Shown: positions 1-6,977, counted from the stretch's first letter. The stretch is 7,837 nt of DNA from an uncultured Clostridia bacterium (GCA_944381295.1 CALWKP010000022.1:1-7837); one strand, 5' to 3'. Made by a program: numbers and translations. Notes: generated by a model not told the origin, from the letters alone.

Positions 1-151
1 GGAATGTTATAATATTGAGATGTTGGGCGACGAAGCGAAGGACGCGCGCCGGGAAGAGATCAATGCGCAGGCGTTGCGGATTATAGAAAAATATATGGCG
101 GACTTTACTAAGTGGTATGAATATAAGATGAAAGCGGCGGTAGCCGGATAG
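1..151 (+). CDS. hemA: Glutamyl-tRNA reductase, C-terminal end (partial)
   Basis: Only the last 49 codons are in the window; the reading frame starts at base 2 and ends with TAG at 149-151. GluTR reduces glutamyl-tRNA(Glu) to glutamate-1-semialdehyde with NADPH, the first committed step of C5-pathway tetrapyrrole synthesis. The call rests on the end of the NADPH-binding domain: a YNIEML segment matching the family's YDIDDL motif, then an Arg/Ala-rich helix with IIEKYMADFTKWYEYK, matching the family pattern of AE-x-II, F and W. The position directly upstream of six tetrapyrrole genes supports it. The protein stops about ten residues after the F-x-x-W motif, where most GluTRs continue for roughly 100 residues as a helical dimerization domain, so this looks like a short form. 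The next gene starts 20 nt downstream. Confidence is limited by the small fragment, but motif and context agree. Confidence 0.85.
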   Translation, partial: ECYNIEMLGDEAKDARREEINAQALRIIEKYMADFTKWYEYKMKAAVAG

Positions 152-171
152 AGGACGGGAGGTATGCCGGC

Positions 172-627
172 ATGCGGGAACACGAATATTTTCCGTTGTT
201 TTTCTCCAGTGAAGGGAAACAAGTGCTTGTTGTGGGCGGCGGGAAAATCGCGGAACGCCGTGTGCGCACACTGCTGCTATTTCGGTTTGAGATTACGGTC
301 ATGTCGCCGGAGCTGACGCCGGACCTGCGGGAGCTTTGCAACGAAGGGCTGTTCCGGTGGGAAGCCTGTCGGTATGGAGGTTGGCCGGAAACTGGCGTGG
401 ACTTGGCGCTGGCGTGTACCGACAGCCCGGAAGTAAACGCACAGGTGTGTGCGGATGCCAGGGCGAACGGGGTCCCGGCGAACCGGTGCGACAGCCGCAA
501 GGACTGCGATTTTTATTTTCCGGCGATTGCGGCGAACAGGGAAGTCGTGGCAGGGCTGGCAGGGGACGGAGGTTCCCATGCGGCGACGAAAGCCGCCGCG
601 GAAAAGGTCAGGGAGGTGCTTCTGTGA
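172..627 (+). CDS. Precorrin-2 dehydrogenase (siroheme synthase N-terminal-domain type)
   Basis: The 151-residue protein resembles the N-terminal half of CysG, and SirC/Met8p. It would oxidize precorrin-2 to sirohydrochlorin using NAD+. It has a Rossmann start with strand QVLVVGGGKIAERR (residues 17-30), a second strand ITVMSPELT (41-49), and the segment NRCDSRKDCDFYFPAIA (104-120). That segment matches the family's N-x-x-D followed by DF-x-x-PA; Asp107 aligns with the catalytic Asp of CysG/Met8p. A Gly-rich stretch and short terminal helix follow. The protein lacks the extra C-terminal helical domain of longer homologues, so it is a minimal version, and ferrochelatase activity is probably supplied by the separate chelatase gene at 5234. 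The ATG at 172 is preceded by GGGAGG at 157-162. The stop overlaps the GTG start of hemC (GTGA). Possible names are sirC or ylnF; no single symbol is certain. Confidence 0.9.
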   Translation: MREHEYFPLFFSSEGKQVLVVGGGKIAERRVRTLLLFRFEITVMSPELTPDLRELCNEGLFRWEACRYGGWPETGVDLALACTDSPEVNAQVCADARANGVPANRCDSRKDCDFYFPAIAANREVVAGLAGDGGSHAATKAAAEKVREVLL

Positions 628-1508
628 AGATCAGGGTAGGAAGCCGGGATAGCCGGCTGGCGGTCATCCAGTCAGAGATCGTGATGGAGAGTATCCGCCG
701 GCAGAATCCGGACGCTGAAGTGGACTTGGTGACGATGAAAACCACCGGGGATTTGATTCTGGACCGCACACTGGACAAGGTGGGCGGAAAAGGATTATTT
801 GTCAAGGAATTGGACCGAGCTCTGCTGGATGGCAGGGTGGATTTGACGGTACATAGCTATAAAGATATGCCCATGGAACTGGCACCGGGATTGCCGGTGG
901 TGGCGGTATCGCGGCGGGAAGACCCTCGGGATGTGCTGGTGCTGCCGGAGGGAAGTGCGTCGTTTGATGGGTCAAAACCGATCGGCTGTTCGAGCCTGCG
1001 CCGGACGATACAGCTTCGGGAGCTGTTCCCGGGTGTTGAGATCAAGCCAGTGCGTGGGAACGTGCAGACGCGCCTGAACAAGCTGGACAGCGGCGAATAC
1101 GGCGCACTGGTGCTGGCGCTGGCAGGCCTGCGGCGCCTTAGCCTGGAACATCGGGTCGGGCGCGTGTTTTCGACGGAAGAACTGCTCCCCGCAGCGTGCC
1201 AGGGAATTTTGGCGGTGCAGGCGCGGGAAGGTTTTGACGCGTCGGTGCTGGATGGCTTTCACGACAAGGATGCCTGGATCGTATCGCAGGCAGAACGGAG
1301 TTTTGTGCGGACGCTCGACGGAGGATGCAGTTCTCCGGTGGCAGCGTATGCGGAAGTGGACGGCGGAACACTGCGGCTGACAGGAATGTATGTGGACGAA
1401 GCCGGGAAGGCGTGGAAAGAAACCTGTAAAGCGGAAATTTCGCGGGCGGAAGAAGCCGGGCGGGAACTGGCGGAATCGATGAAAAGCAGGGTGAAACATG
1501 GAACATAA
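624..1508 (+). CDS. hemC: Hydroxymethylbilane synthase (porphobilinogen deaminase)
   Basis: The 294-residue enzyme polymerizes four porphobilinogen molecules into hydroxymethylbilane. The open frame extends upstream, but the GTG at 624 is chosen because it gives the canonical N-terminus MKIRVGSRDSRLAVIQ, lies 7 nt after GGGAGG (611-616), and overlaps the previous stop as GTGA. Visible family motifs are KTTGD (39-43), GGKGLFVKELD (54-64), VHSYKDMP (76-83) with catalytic Asp81, IGCSSLRR (120-127), RGNVQTRLNKLD (144-155), and LDGGCSSPVAAYA (231-243). Cys235 in the last motif is the attachment site of the dipyrromethane cofactor. The length is normal for the family. Its 3' end overlaps the cobA/hemD start by 11 nt, consistent with translational coupling. 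Confidence 0.97.
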   Translation: MKIRVGSRDSRLAVIQSEIVMESIRRQNPDAEVDLVTMKTTGDLILDRTLDKVGGKGLFVKELDRALLDGRVDLTVHSYKDMPMELAPGLPVVAVSRREDPRDVLVLPEGSASFDGSKPIGCSSLRRTIQLRELFPGVEIKPVRGNVQTRLNKLDSGEYGALVLALAGLRRLSLEHRVGRVFSTEELLPAACQGILAVQAREGFDASVLDGFHDKDAWIVSQAERSFVRTLDGGCSSPVAAYAEVDGGTLRLTGMYVDEAGKAWKETCKAEISRAEEAGRELAESMKSRVKHGT

Positions 1509-2976
1509 AGGAAAAGTAGTCCTGGTGGGGGCAGGACCGGGAGACCCGGAACTGCTGACGCTGAAAGGAAAACGGATTTTGGAACAGGCGGACGTGGTGG
1601 TATATGACCGTCTGCTGAGCCCGGAAGTGCTGGCACTCATGCCGGAAACCGCGGAAAAGATCGACGTGGGGAAAAACGTGGGGAACCATCCGGTGCCGCA
1701 GGACCAGATCAACCGTATCCTGCTGGAAAAGGCGCTGGAGGGAAAACAGGTCGTGCGGCTGAAAGGCGGGGACCCGTTTGTGTTCGGACGCGGCGGCGAG
1801 GAACTGGAACTGCTGGAAGAACACGGCGTGCCGTTTGAAGAAGTGCCGGGAATCACTTCGGCGATTGCGGCGGCCGCATATGCGGGGATTCCGGTCACGC
1901 ATCGCGACTATTGCTCGTCGCTGCATATCATCACGGGGCATGCGCGTGCCGGCGGAGAGCTTTCTATTGATTTTTCCGCTCTGGTGCGGCTGAACGGGAC
2001 GCTGGTATTCCTGATGTCGGTGGCGAACGCAGGAAAGATCGCGGACGGCCTGCGGCAAGCGGGAATGGATGGGACAATGCCTTGCGCCGTCGTGGAACGG
2101 GGGACCTATCCCGCACAGCGGAAGATCCTGGCGACGCTGGATACTCTGGCGTCGGCAGTGGAGGAAAACGGAGTGCAGTCCCCGGCAGTCATCCTGGTGG
2201 GAAAAGTCTGCGGTCTGTCGGAAAAATTCGATTGGTTCTCCGCAAAACCGCTGAAAGGGAAACGGGTCCTCGTGACGCAGCCGCAGAAAAAACAGTCGAA
2301 GTTTCTCGGCATGCTCCGGAAACTTGGTGCCGATGCCGTGGGTTATCCATGCATTGAGACCGAACCGATCCGGCCGTTTGAGGCGGACCCGGGACCCTAT
2401 TCGGTCCTGGTGTTTACCAGTGCTGCCGGTGTGGATTCCTATTTTTCCTGGCTGGAAGAAACTGGTCGGGATGCGCGGTGCCTTTTTGGGAAAAAGATTT
2501 TCTGCGTCGGTTCCCAGACTGCTGCGGAGTGGAAAAAACACGGGATTACCGCAGACTTCGTTCCGTCGGTCTTTGACGGGGAACACCTGGCCCGGGAACT
2601 TCTGGCGGCAGGCGTGGCCGGGAAAGAGGACCGTTTTTTGCTGCTGCGCGCGGATATTGCGTCTCCGGAATTGCCGGAAATCCTGCGGGAAAACGGGATG
2701 GATGTCACGGAAACCGCCGTATACCGGACAAAAGCGGTGTGCGGGGAAAACCCGCCGGACCTCTCGCAGTTCGATGTGGTCACCTTTACGAGCAAAAGCT
2801 GCGTGGAAGGGTTGGCGCGGTCGCTTGGACGGCAGGATTTTGCGGGAACAAAGGCGCTGTGCATCGGCGCGAAAACGGCGGCCTGCGCAGAACGATACGG
2901 ATTTACCGTAGTTACGTCGGAAAAAGCCACGCTGCAAAGCATGGCGGAAGAACTGATTCGACTGGAAAGGATATGA
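1498..2976 (+). CDS. cobA/hemD: Fused uroporphyrinogen-III C-methyltransferase / uroporphyrinogen-III synthase
   Basis: The 492-residue bifunctional protein has two domains. Residues 4-245 are an SAM-dependent SUMT (CobA): VGAGPGDPELLTLKG (10-24), YDRL (36-39), GGDPFVFGRGGEE (90-102), PGITSAIAAAAYAGIPVTHR (117-136), and PAVILVGKVC (229-238). After a linker at DWFSAKPLKG, residues 254-492 are HemD-like: KRVLVT (255-260), YPCIE (283-287), VFTSAAGV (305-312), VVTFTSKSCVEGL (427-439), and a final IGAKTAACAERYG segment (456-468). HemD cyclizes hydroxymethylbilane to uroporphyrinogen III, and CobA methylates C2 and C7 to give precorrin-2. The fusion commits the HemD product to the siroheme/corrin branch. 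The ATG lies 4 nt after AGGGTG (1488-1493), inside the hemC end. HemD sequences diverge widely, so that half rests on the FTS motifs, the fusion order and context. Confidence 0.96.
   Translation: MEHKGKVVLVGAGPGDPELLTLKGKRILEQADVVVYDRLLSPEVLALMPETAEKIDVGKNVGNHPVPQDQINRILLEKALEGKQVVRLKGGDPFVFGRGGEELELLEEHGVPFEEVPGITSAIAAAAYAGIPVTHRDYCSSLHIITGHARAGGELSIDFSALVRLNGTLVFLMSVANAGKIADGLRQAGMDGTMPCAVVERGTYPAQRKILATLDTLASAVEENGVQSPAVILVGKVCGLSEKFDWFSAKPLKGKRVLVTQPQKKQSKFLGMLRKLGADAVGYPCIETEPIRPFEADPGPYSVLVFTSAAGVDSYFSWLEETGRDARCLFGKKIFCVGSQTAAEWKKHGITADFVPSVFDGEHLARELLAAGVAGKEDRFLLLRADIASPELPEILRENGMDVTETAVYRTKAVCGENPPDLSQFDVVTFTSKSCVEGLARSLGRQDFAGTKALCIGAKTAACAERYGFTVVTSEKATLQSMAEELIRLERI
2964..2970 (+). 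promoter_or_regulatory. Ribosome binding site deciding the hemB start
   Basis: GGAAAGG lies inside the end of cobA/hemD. It is only 2 nt from the in-frame ATG at 2973, but 8 nt from the ATG at 2979 and 11 nt from the ATG at 2982. The spacing favours 2979, although start choice among the three cannot be settled by sequence alone. Confidence 0.5.
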
Positions 2977-2978
2977 CG

Positions 2979-3959
2979 ATGATGGAAATCAGACCTAGAA
3001 GGCTGAGAAACAGTAAGATCATGCGCGGGATGGTGCGGGAAACCAGGATGTCTGCGGACAGTCTGATTTATCCGATATTCCTGGAGGAAGGCTCCGGGAT
3101 CAAAGCGCCCATCCCATCGCTGGACGGACAGTTCCGGTACAGCCCGGATATGGTGGGATACGCAGTAGAACAGGCGTTGAAGCAGGGGGTCAATAAGCTG
3201 CTGTTGTTCGGGATTCCGAAGGAAAAGGACCCGGTGGGCAGCGGAGCTTATGCAGAAAACGGCATCGTGCAGCAGGGGCTGCGGGCGATTCGGGAAAAGT
3301 ATCCGGAAACACTGCTGATTACCGATGTGTGCATGTGCGAATATACCTCCCATGGACACTGCGGGATTCTGTGCGGACATGAGGTAGATAACGATGCAAC
3401 TTTGCCGTATTTGACGAAGATCGCGGTATCCCACGCGCAGGCTGGCGCGGATATGGTGGCGCCGTCGGATATGATGGACGGCAGGATTGCCGCACTTCGG
3501 GCGGGGCTGGACGAAAATGGATTCAGTAATATCCCGATCATGTCCTATGCAGTCAAATATGCGTCCTCGTTTTATGGACCATTCCGCGACGCGGCAGGTT
3601 CTGCCCCGAGTTTTGGGGACAGAAAGAGTTATCAGATGGATTATCACAACGCAAAGGAAGCCATGAAAGAAGCGGAACTGGATACCGCGGAAGGTGCAGA
3701 TATCTTGATGGTGAAACCCGCAATGTCGTATCTGGATATCGTACATGCGCTTGCGGAAAGGACGGATCTTCCGGTGGCGGCATACAGCGTCAGCGGCGAA
3801 TATGCCATGATCAAGGCGGCAGGGCGTCTGGGCCTGGCAGATGAATACGGCATGATGTGCGAAAGCACCGTGGCGGTATTCCGTGCGGGGGCGAATATCC
3901 TGATCAGTTATTTTGCGGGCGAGATCGCCCAGGCCATCAAAAAAGGGGATATCGGATGA
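2979..3959 (+). CDS. hemB: Delta-aminolevulinic acid dehydratase (porphobilinogen synthase)
   Basis: The 326-residue enzyme condenses two 5-aminolevulinate molecules to porphobilinogen. The N-terminus MMEIRPRRLR is typical of the family. Residues 116-130 (DVCMCEYTSHGHCGI) carry Cys118, Cys120 and Cys128, the three-cysteine zinc site, so this is the zinc-dependent rather than magnesium-only class. APSDMMDGRI (161-170) follows. MSYAVKYASSFYGPFRDAAG (188-207) holds the first active-site Lys193, and DILMVKPAMSYLDIV (241-255) holds Lys246, the Schiff-base lysine. The length is normal. The start at 2979 is chosen for its 8-nt spacing from GGAAAGG; the ATG at 2973 would overlap the previous stop as ATGA and add two residues. 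The 3' end overlaps hemL as ATGA. Confidence 0.97.
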   Translation: MMEIRPRRLRNSKIMRGMVRETRMSADSLIYPIFLEEGSGIKAPIPSLDGQFRYSPDMVGYAVEQALKQGVNKLLLFGIPKEKDPVGSGAYAENGIVQQGLRAIREKYPETLLITDVCMCEYTSHGHCGILCGHEVDNDATLPYLTKIAVSHAQAGADMVAPSDMMDGRIAALRAGLDENGFSNIPIMSYAVKYASSFYGPFRDAAGSAPSFGDRKSYQMDYHNAKEAMKEAELDTAEGADILMVKPAMSYLDIVHALAERTDLPVAAYSVSGEYAMIKAAGRLGLADEYGMMCESTVAVFRAGANILISYFAGEIAQAIKKGDIG

Positions 3960-5224
3960 TGACACAGTCGGAAGCGTTATTTGAGCGCGCAAAAAAGGTA
4001 TTGCCCGGCGGAGTGAACAGCCCGGTACGGGCCTTTGGTTCCGTAGGCGGCGTGCCGAAATTTATTCGGAGCGCAAAAGGCTGCCGGATTGTCGATGAAG
4101 ATGGGAAAGAGTATCTGGATTTTGTCGGTTCCTGGGGTCCCATGCTGTTAGGCCATGCGGAAACAGGGGTTGTGGAAGCTGTCAAGGCGGCGGTGGAAAA
4201 CGGGTTGAGTTTTGGCGCGCCTACTGCCCTGGAAGTGGAGATCGCTGAGCTGATTACAGAGCATATCCCGCATGTGGAAATGCTCCGGATGGTGAATAGC
4301 GGCACCGAGGCCGTAATGAGCGCTCTGCGGTTGGCCCGCGGGTTCACAGGTAGGAATAAAATCATCAAATTTTCGGGATGCTATCATGGACACTGTGACA
4401 GTATGCTCGTGAAGGCGGGGTCTGGTGCTCTCACATTTGGAAAACCGAACAGTGCAGGTGTCACGCCCGGTGCAGCCGAGGACACGCTGCTGGCTACCTA
4501 TAACGATCTTTCCAGCGTGGAACAGTTGTTTGCGGAAAATCACGGCGAGGTGGCCTGTGTGATCGTGGAAGCGGTCGCAGCCAATATGGGTGTTGTGCCG
4601 CCGGAAGAGGGCTTCCTGGAAGGGTTGCGTAGTCTCTGCGACAAAAACGGCGCTCTTCTGATTTTTGATGAAGTGATTACCGGGTTCCGCCTGAGCTTTG
4701 GGGGAGCCGCGGAATATTTCGGAGTTACGCCGGACCTGGTCACTTACGGCAAGATCATCGGCGGAGGTATGCCGGTCGGCGCATACGGCGGCCGGAAGGA
4801 GATCATGGAATGTGTCTCGCCGCTTGGCGCAGTTTATCAGGCCGGGACGCTGTCCGGCAATCCGATCGCGATGACAGCGGGGATTGTCACGCTGCGGAAA
4901 TTGCTGGAAAACCCTGGTATTTACCAACAGGTCAATGAGATGGGCGAGTACTTCCGGGAGCGGCTGCGCAGCCAGACTTCCTATACGGTGAACGGGATCG
5001 GCTCTCTGTGCTGTGTATTTTTCACGGAAGGTCCGGTGCGCTGCTACGAAGACGCCGCGCGGTCAGATGTGAAAAAATATGCCCGCATGTTCCATGGTGC
5101 GCTTGATCGCGGGGTCTATCTGGCTCCGGCCCAGTTTGAAGCGATGTTCCTGAGCAGTTGTCATACAAAAGAAGATCTCGATTATGCGGCGGATGTGATC
5201 GCACAGGCCGCTCGCGAGGCATAA
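3956..5224 (+). CDS. hemL: Glutamate-1-semialdehyde 2,1-aminomutase
   Basis: The 422-residue PLP enzyme converts glutamate-1-semialdehyde to 5-aminolevulinate, the step after GluTR. It has the N-terminal motif LPGGVNSPVRAFGSVGG (16-32), the PLP-phosphate region NSGTEAVMSALRLARG (114-129), CYHGHCD (142-148), IFDEVITGFR (236-245) with Asp238 positioned for the pyridine nitrogen, and LVTYGKIIGGGMPVGAYGGR (261-280), where Lys266 is the PLP Schiff-base lysine. YQAGTLSGNP (294-303) and the LAPAQFEAMFLSSCHT tail region are also typical. The ATG at 3956 is followed directly by a second ATG at 3959. The first is preferred because it lies 7 nt after AAGGGG (3943-3948) and overlaps the hemB stop as ATGA. 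Its presence with hemA shows the organism uses the C5 route to aminolevulinate. Confidence 0.97.
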   Translation: MMTQSEALFERAKKVLPGGVNSPVRAFGSVGGVPKFIRSAKGCRIVDEDGKEYLDFVGSWGPMLLGHAETGVVEAVKAAVENGLSFGAPTALEVEIAELITEHIPHVEMLRMVNSGTEAVMSALRLARGFTGRNKIIKFSGCYHGHCDSMLVKAGSGALTFGKPNSAGVTPGAAEDTLLATYNDLSSVEQLFAENHGEVACVIVEAVAANMGVVPPEEGFLEGLRSLCDKNGALLIFDEVITGFRLSFGGAAEYFGVTPDLVTYGKIIGGGMPVGAYGGRKEIMECVSPLGAVYQAGTLSGNPIAMTAGIVTLRKLLENPGIYQQVNEMGEYFRERLRSQTSYTVNGIGSLCCVFFTEGPVRCYEDAARSDVKKYARMFHGALDRGVYLAPAQFEAMFLSSCHTKEDLDYAADVIAQAAREA

Positions 5225-5233
5225 GGAGGAATT

Positions 5234-5593
5234 ATGAAAGGAGTACTCATTCTGGCGCATGGAAGCCGGGTGGACAGCACAAAACAGACTATTGAAACAG
5301 TGGTTTCGATGGTTCGGGAAAAAATTCCGGAGATGCCTCTCCAAATTGCCTATATGGAATTCTGTGAATGTGATATTCGCGGTGGGATTGCGAAGCTGGT
5401 AGAACAAGGGGTTACGGAGATCAAAGCGGTACCGTATTTCCTGTTTGAAGGGATTCATATTCAAGAGGATATTCCGGGAGAAATTGGGGAAATCCTGAAA
5501 GATTATCCGGGAGTGACCCTGACGATGGGACGCACGTTAGGTGCGGACCCGCGGTTAGCGGAGATTCTGGTAGACCGGATTCGGGAAAACTAA
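5234..5593 (+). CDS. Short sirohydrochlorin chelatase (CbiX-small/SirB type)
   Basis: The 119-residue protein matches the small, single-domain class II chelatases that act as homodimers. It would insert Fe2+ into sirohydrochlorin to make siroheme, or Co2+ for corrinoid synthesis. The N-terminal motif LILAHGSR (5-12) contains His9, and LFEGIHIQEDIP (70-81) contains His75. These match the two metal-binding and catalytic histidines of CbiX-small proteins. VPYFLFEG before His75 and the closing LGADPRLAEILVDRI are also family-like. The start follows a near-perfect AAGGAGG (5223-5229) that overlaps the hemL stop. Metal specificity cannot be read from the sequence. As last gene of the operon, with a precorrin-2 dehydrogenase lacking an obvious chelatase extension, it completes the route to siroheme or cobalt-sirohydrochlorin. 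Confidence 0.92.
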   Translation: MKGVLILAHGSRVDSTKQTIETVVSMVREKIPEMPLQIAYMEFCECDIRGGIAKLVEQGVTEIKAVPYFLFEGIHIQEDIPGEIGEILKDYPGVTLTMGRTLGADPRLAEILVDRIREN

Positions 5594-5604
5594 AGACAAA
5601 AGGA

Positions 5605-5653
5605 AAACAACCATGCGGGAGTAAGGACTCCTGCACGGTTGTTTAAGATTTTT
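5605..5653 (+). terminator. Intrinsic terminator closing the tetrapyrrole operon
   Basis: It begins 11 nt after the chelatase stop. The arms AAACAACC (5605-5612) and GGTTGTTT (5637-5644) pair fully. After one A-C mismatch, TGCGGGAGT (5614-5622) pairs with ACTCCTGCA (5627-5635) with one G-U wobble around an AAGG loop. The stem is followed after four bases by a five-T run (5649-5653). Stem strength and position make it a convincing Rho-independent terminator. Confidence 0.88.
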
Positions 5654-5675
5654 ACACAAAATGGAAAAATGAGCA

Positions 5676-5704
5676 TTGCGTGGTTTCATAGGGAATGATA
5701 CAAT
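5676..5704 (+). promoter_or_regulatory. Sigma-A-type promoter for the DUF362 gene
   Basis: A -35 box TTGCGT (5676-5681) and a -10 box TACAAT (5699-5704) are separated by 17 nt. TGA immediately precedes the -10 box, matching the extended -10 TGn element. The site follows the upstream terminator and precedes the DUF362 gene, so transcription would begin near 5711 and leave a leader of about 105 nt. Confidence 0.72.
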
Positions 5705-5725
5705 AAAAATGACTGGAAGCTGATA

Positions 5726-5782
5726 CAAAAGCGAAACGTTTTGTCACCGGGAAAGGATTGCAAAACAGGAATCCCCAGGTGA
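5726..5782 (+). promoter_or_regulatory. Possible structured 5' leader RNA
   Basis: Within the leader, TCACCGG (5744-5750) pairs with CC-A-GGTGA (5775-5782, one bulged A). Nested inside, GGATT (5755-5759) pairs with AATCC (5770-5774), enclosing a loop that contains CAAAAC (5761-5766). That loop is complementary to GTTTTG (5738-5743) just 5' of the stem, which would make a pseudoknot. The same GTTTTG can instead pair with the upstream CAAAA (5726-5730). ATCCC (5771-5775) is also complementary to GGGAT (5806-5810) at the ribosome site. I do not recognise a known riboswitch class, and short A/T pairings can arise by chance. Confidence 0.35.
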
Positions 5783-5803
5783 TCGTTGCTAATAGCTAAG
5801 AAA

Positions 5804-5808
5804 GAGGG
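5804..5808 (+). promoter_or_regulatory. Ribosome binding site for the TTG start of the DUF362 gene
   Basis: GAGGG lies 8 nt before the TTG at 5817. An ATG at 5809 is out of frame, and an in-frame stop at 5793 limits upstream extension, so this site supports TTG as the real start. Confidence 0.6.
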
Positions 5809-5816
5809 ATGTTTGG

Positions 5817-6926
5817 TTGGAAAAGTCGAAAGTATATTTTACGAATCTGCGCGCAGAACCTGGACGGAATCTTTTGCAGAAACTGGAAAAGCTGATAAAA
5901 GAAGCCGGATTTGACCAGATCGATTTCAAAGGAAAGTTTGCGGCAATCAAGATCCATTTTGGAGAACCGGGGAACCTTTCCTTTTTACGGCCGAACTATG
6001 CGAAGGTTGTTGCAGATATGGTCAAAGAACGTGGAGGAAAACCGTTTTTGACCGACTGTAATACGCTCTATGTGGGCAGGCGGAAAAATGCACTGGATCA
6101 TATTGAAAGTGCTTATGAGAATGGTTTTTCCCCGTTTTCGACGGGTTGTCAGGTGTTGATTGCGGACGGCCTGAAAGGGATGGATCAGGAATTCGTACCG
6201 GTACCGGATGGAGAATACGTCAAAGAAGCGAAGATCGGCAAAGCTGTGATGGATGCTGACATTTTTATTTCTCTGACGCACTTCAAGGGACATGAATCCA
6301 CCGGCTTTGGCGGGACGTTTAAAAATATTGGTATGGGCTGCGGTTCCCGTGCAGGAAAAATGGAAATGCATTATGGCGGAAAACCGCGTGTGTTCCAGGA
6401 AAAATGTATCGGCTGCGGAAGATGCCGGAAAAATTGTGCGCACGAAGCAATCTCCTTTACAGATCGCCATGCAAGTATCGATCTCAACAAATATGTAGGC
6501 TGTGGCCGTTGTATTGGCGCTTGCCCGGTAGAAGCGATTCAGTCGATTGACGGCGAGGCAAACGATATCCTCAACTGTAAGATCGCGGAGTATACGGCGG
6601 CAGTCGTTCGCGGACGCCCGTGCTTCCATATTTCGCTGATCGTCGATGTGTCACCAAACTGCGACTGCCATGCGGAAAATGATTTTCCGATCGTTCCGGA
6701 TGTTGGGATGCTCGCGTCGTTTGACCCAGTAGCTTTGGATATGGCATGTGCGGATCTTGTGAACCGTCAGCCGGTGATGCCGGGGAGTATGCTGACCGAC
6801 GCCGGGCACAAACACTATGACGACCATTTTGTCAGCGCACACCCGGATACCAATTGGCGCGTATGCCTGGAGCATGCAGAAAAACTGCATCTGGGGACCA
6901 CAGAGTATGAGTTGATTGAGATTTAA
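5817..6926 (+). CDS. DUF362 domain protein with ferredoxin-type 4Fe-4S motifs
   Basis: The 369-residue protein belongs to the DUF362 family of presumed cytoplasmic iron-sulfur proteins, whose biochemical role is not established. The start is TTG, giving MEKSKVYFTNLRA. The DUF362 core includes AAIKIHFGEPGNLSFLRPNY (42-61), FLTDCNTLYVGRRKNALDH (77-95), and LTHFKGHESTGFGGTFKNIG (153-172). A ferredoxin insert follows: CIGCGRCRKNC (197-207) is a complete C-x2-C-x2-C-x3-C motif, but the second reads YVGCGRCIGAC (226-236), so Tyr226 replaces the expected first Cys. A conserved C-terminal part contains NCDCHAEND (281-289) and PDVGMLASFDPVALDMACAD (294-313). No signal peptide or membrane segment is visible. 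It has its own promoter and a possible structured leader, and is not part of the tetrapyrrole operon. Family membership is confident; function is not assigned. Confidence 0.9.
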   Translation: MEKSKVYFTNLRAEPGRNLLQKLEKLIKEAGFDQIDFKGKFAAIKIHFGEPGNLSFLRPNYAKVVADMVKERGGKPFLTDCNTLYVGRRKNALDHIESAYENGFSPFSTGCQVLIADGLKGMDQEFVPVPDGEYVKEAKIGKAVMDADIFISLTHFKGHESTGFGGTFKNIGMGCGSRAGKMEMHYGGKPRVFQEKCIGCGRCRKNCAHEAISFTDRHASIDLNKYVGCGRCIGACPVEAIQSIDGEANDILNCKIAEYTAAVVRGRPCFHISLIVDVSPNCDCHAENDFPIVPDVGMLASFDPVALDMACADLVNRQPVMPGSMLTDAGHKHYDDHFVSAHPDTNWRVCLEHAEKLHLGTTEYELIEI

Positions 6927-6948
6927 GGACAGGCAGGAGACAAAACAG

Positions 6949-6977
6949 AAAAAAGGGGTTGTTGCCCAATAACCCCT
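6949..6977 (-). terminator. Hairpin with minus-strand U-tract
   Basis: AGGGGTT (6954-6960) pairs with AACCCCT (6971-6977), extendable inward by a G-U and further T-A pairs. On the minus strand the hairpin is followed by a T run complementary to the As at 6949-6954, as for an intrinsic terminator of the XRE/MATE unit. On the plus strand no T run follows the stem, so it would not be a good terminator for the DUF362 gene. Confidence 0.6.

Noticed and set aside
336..623. Upstream extension of the hemC frame to an ATG at 336
   Set aside because: This part overlaps the precorrin-2 dehydrogenase and has a composition unlike HemC. The GTG at 624 gives the canonical N-terminus and has a good ribosome site.
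1138..2937. 599-codon minus-strand open frame opposite hemC and cobA/hemD
   Set aside because: It is antisense to two confidently assigned enzymes. Its translation is rich in Arg, His, Pro and Phe with no recognisable domain, as expected of a shadow frame in GC-rich coding DNA.
2439..3992. 517-codon minus-strand open frame opposite cobA/hemD and hemB
   Set aside because: It is fully antisense to motif-complete genes, its protein is low in family-like features, and it has no supporting ribosome site or context.
5711..5816. A known riboswitch class (cobalamin, fluoride, c-di-GMP, THF, guanidine) in the DUF362 leader
   Set aside because: I could not match the conserved core of any of these classes. 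Only generic pairings are visible, so no class is assigned.
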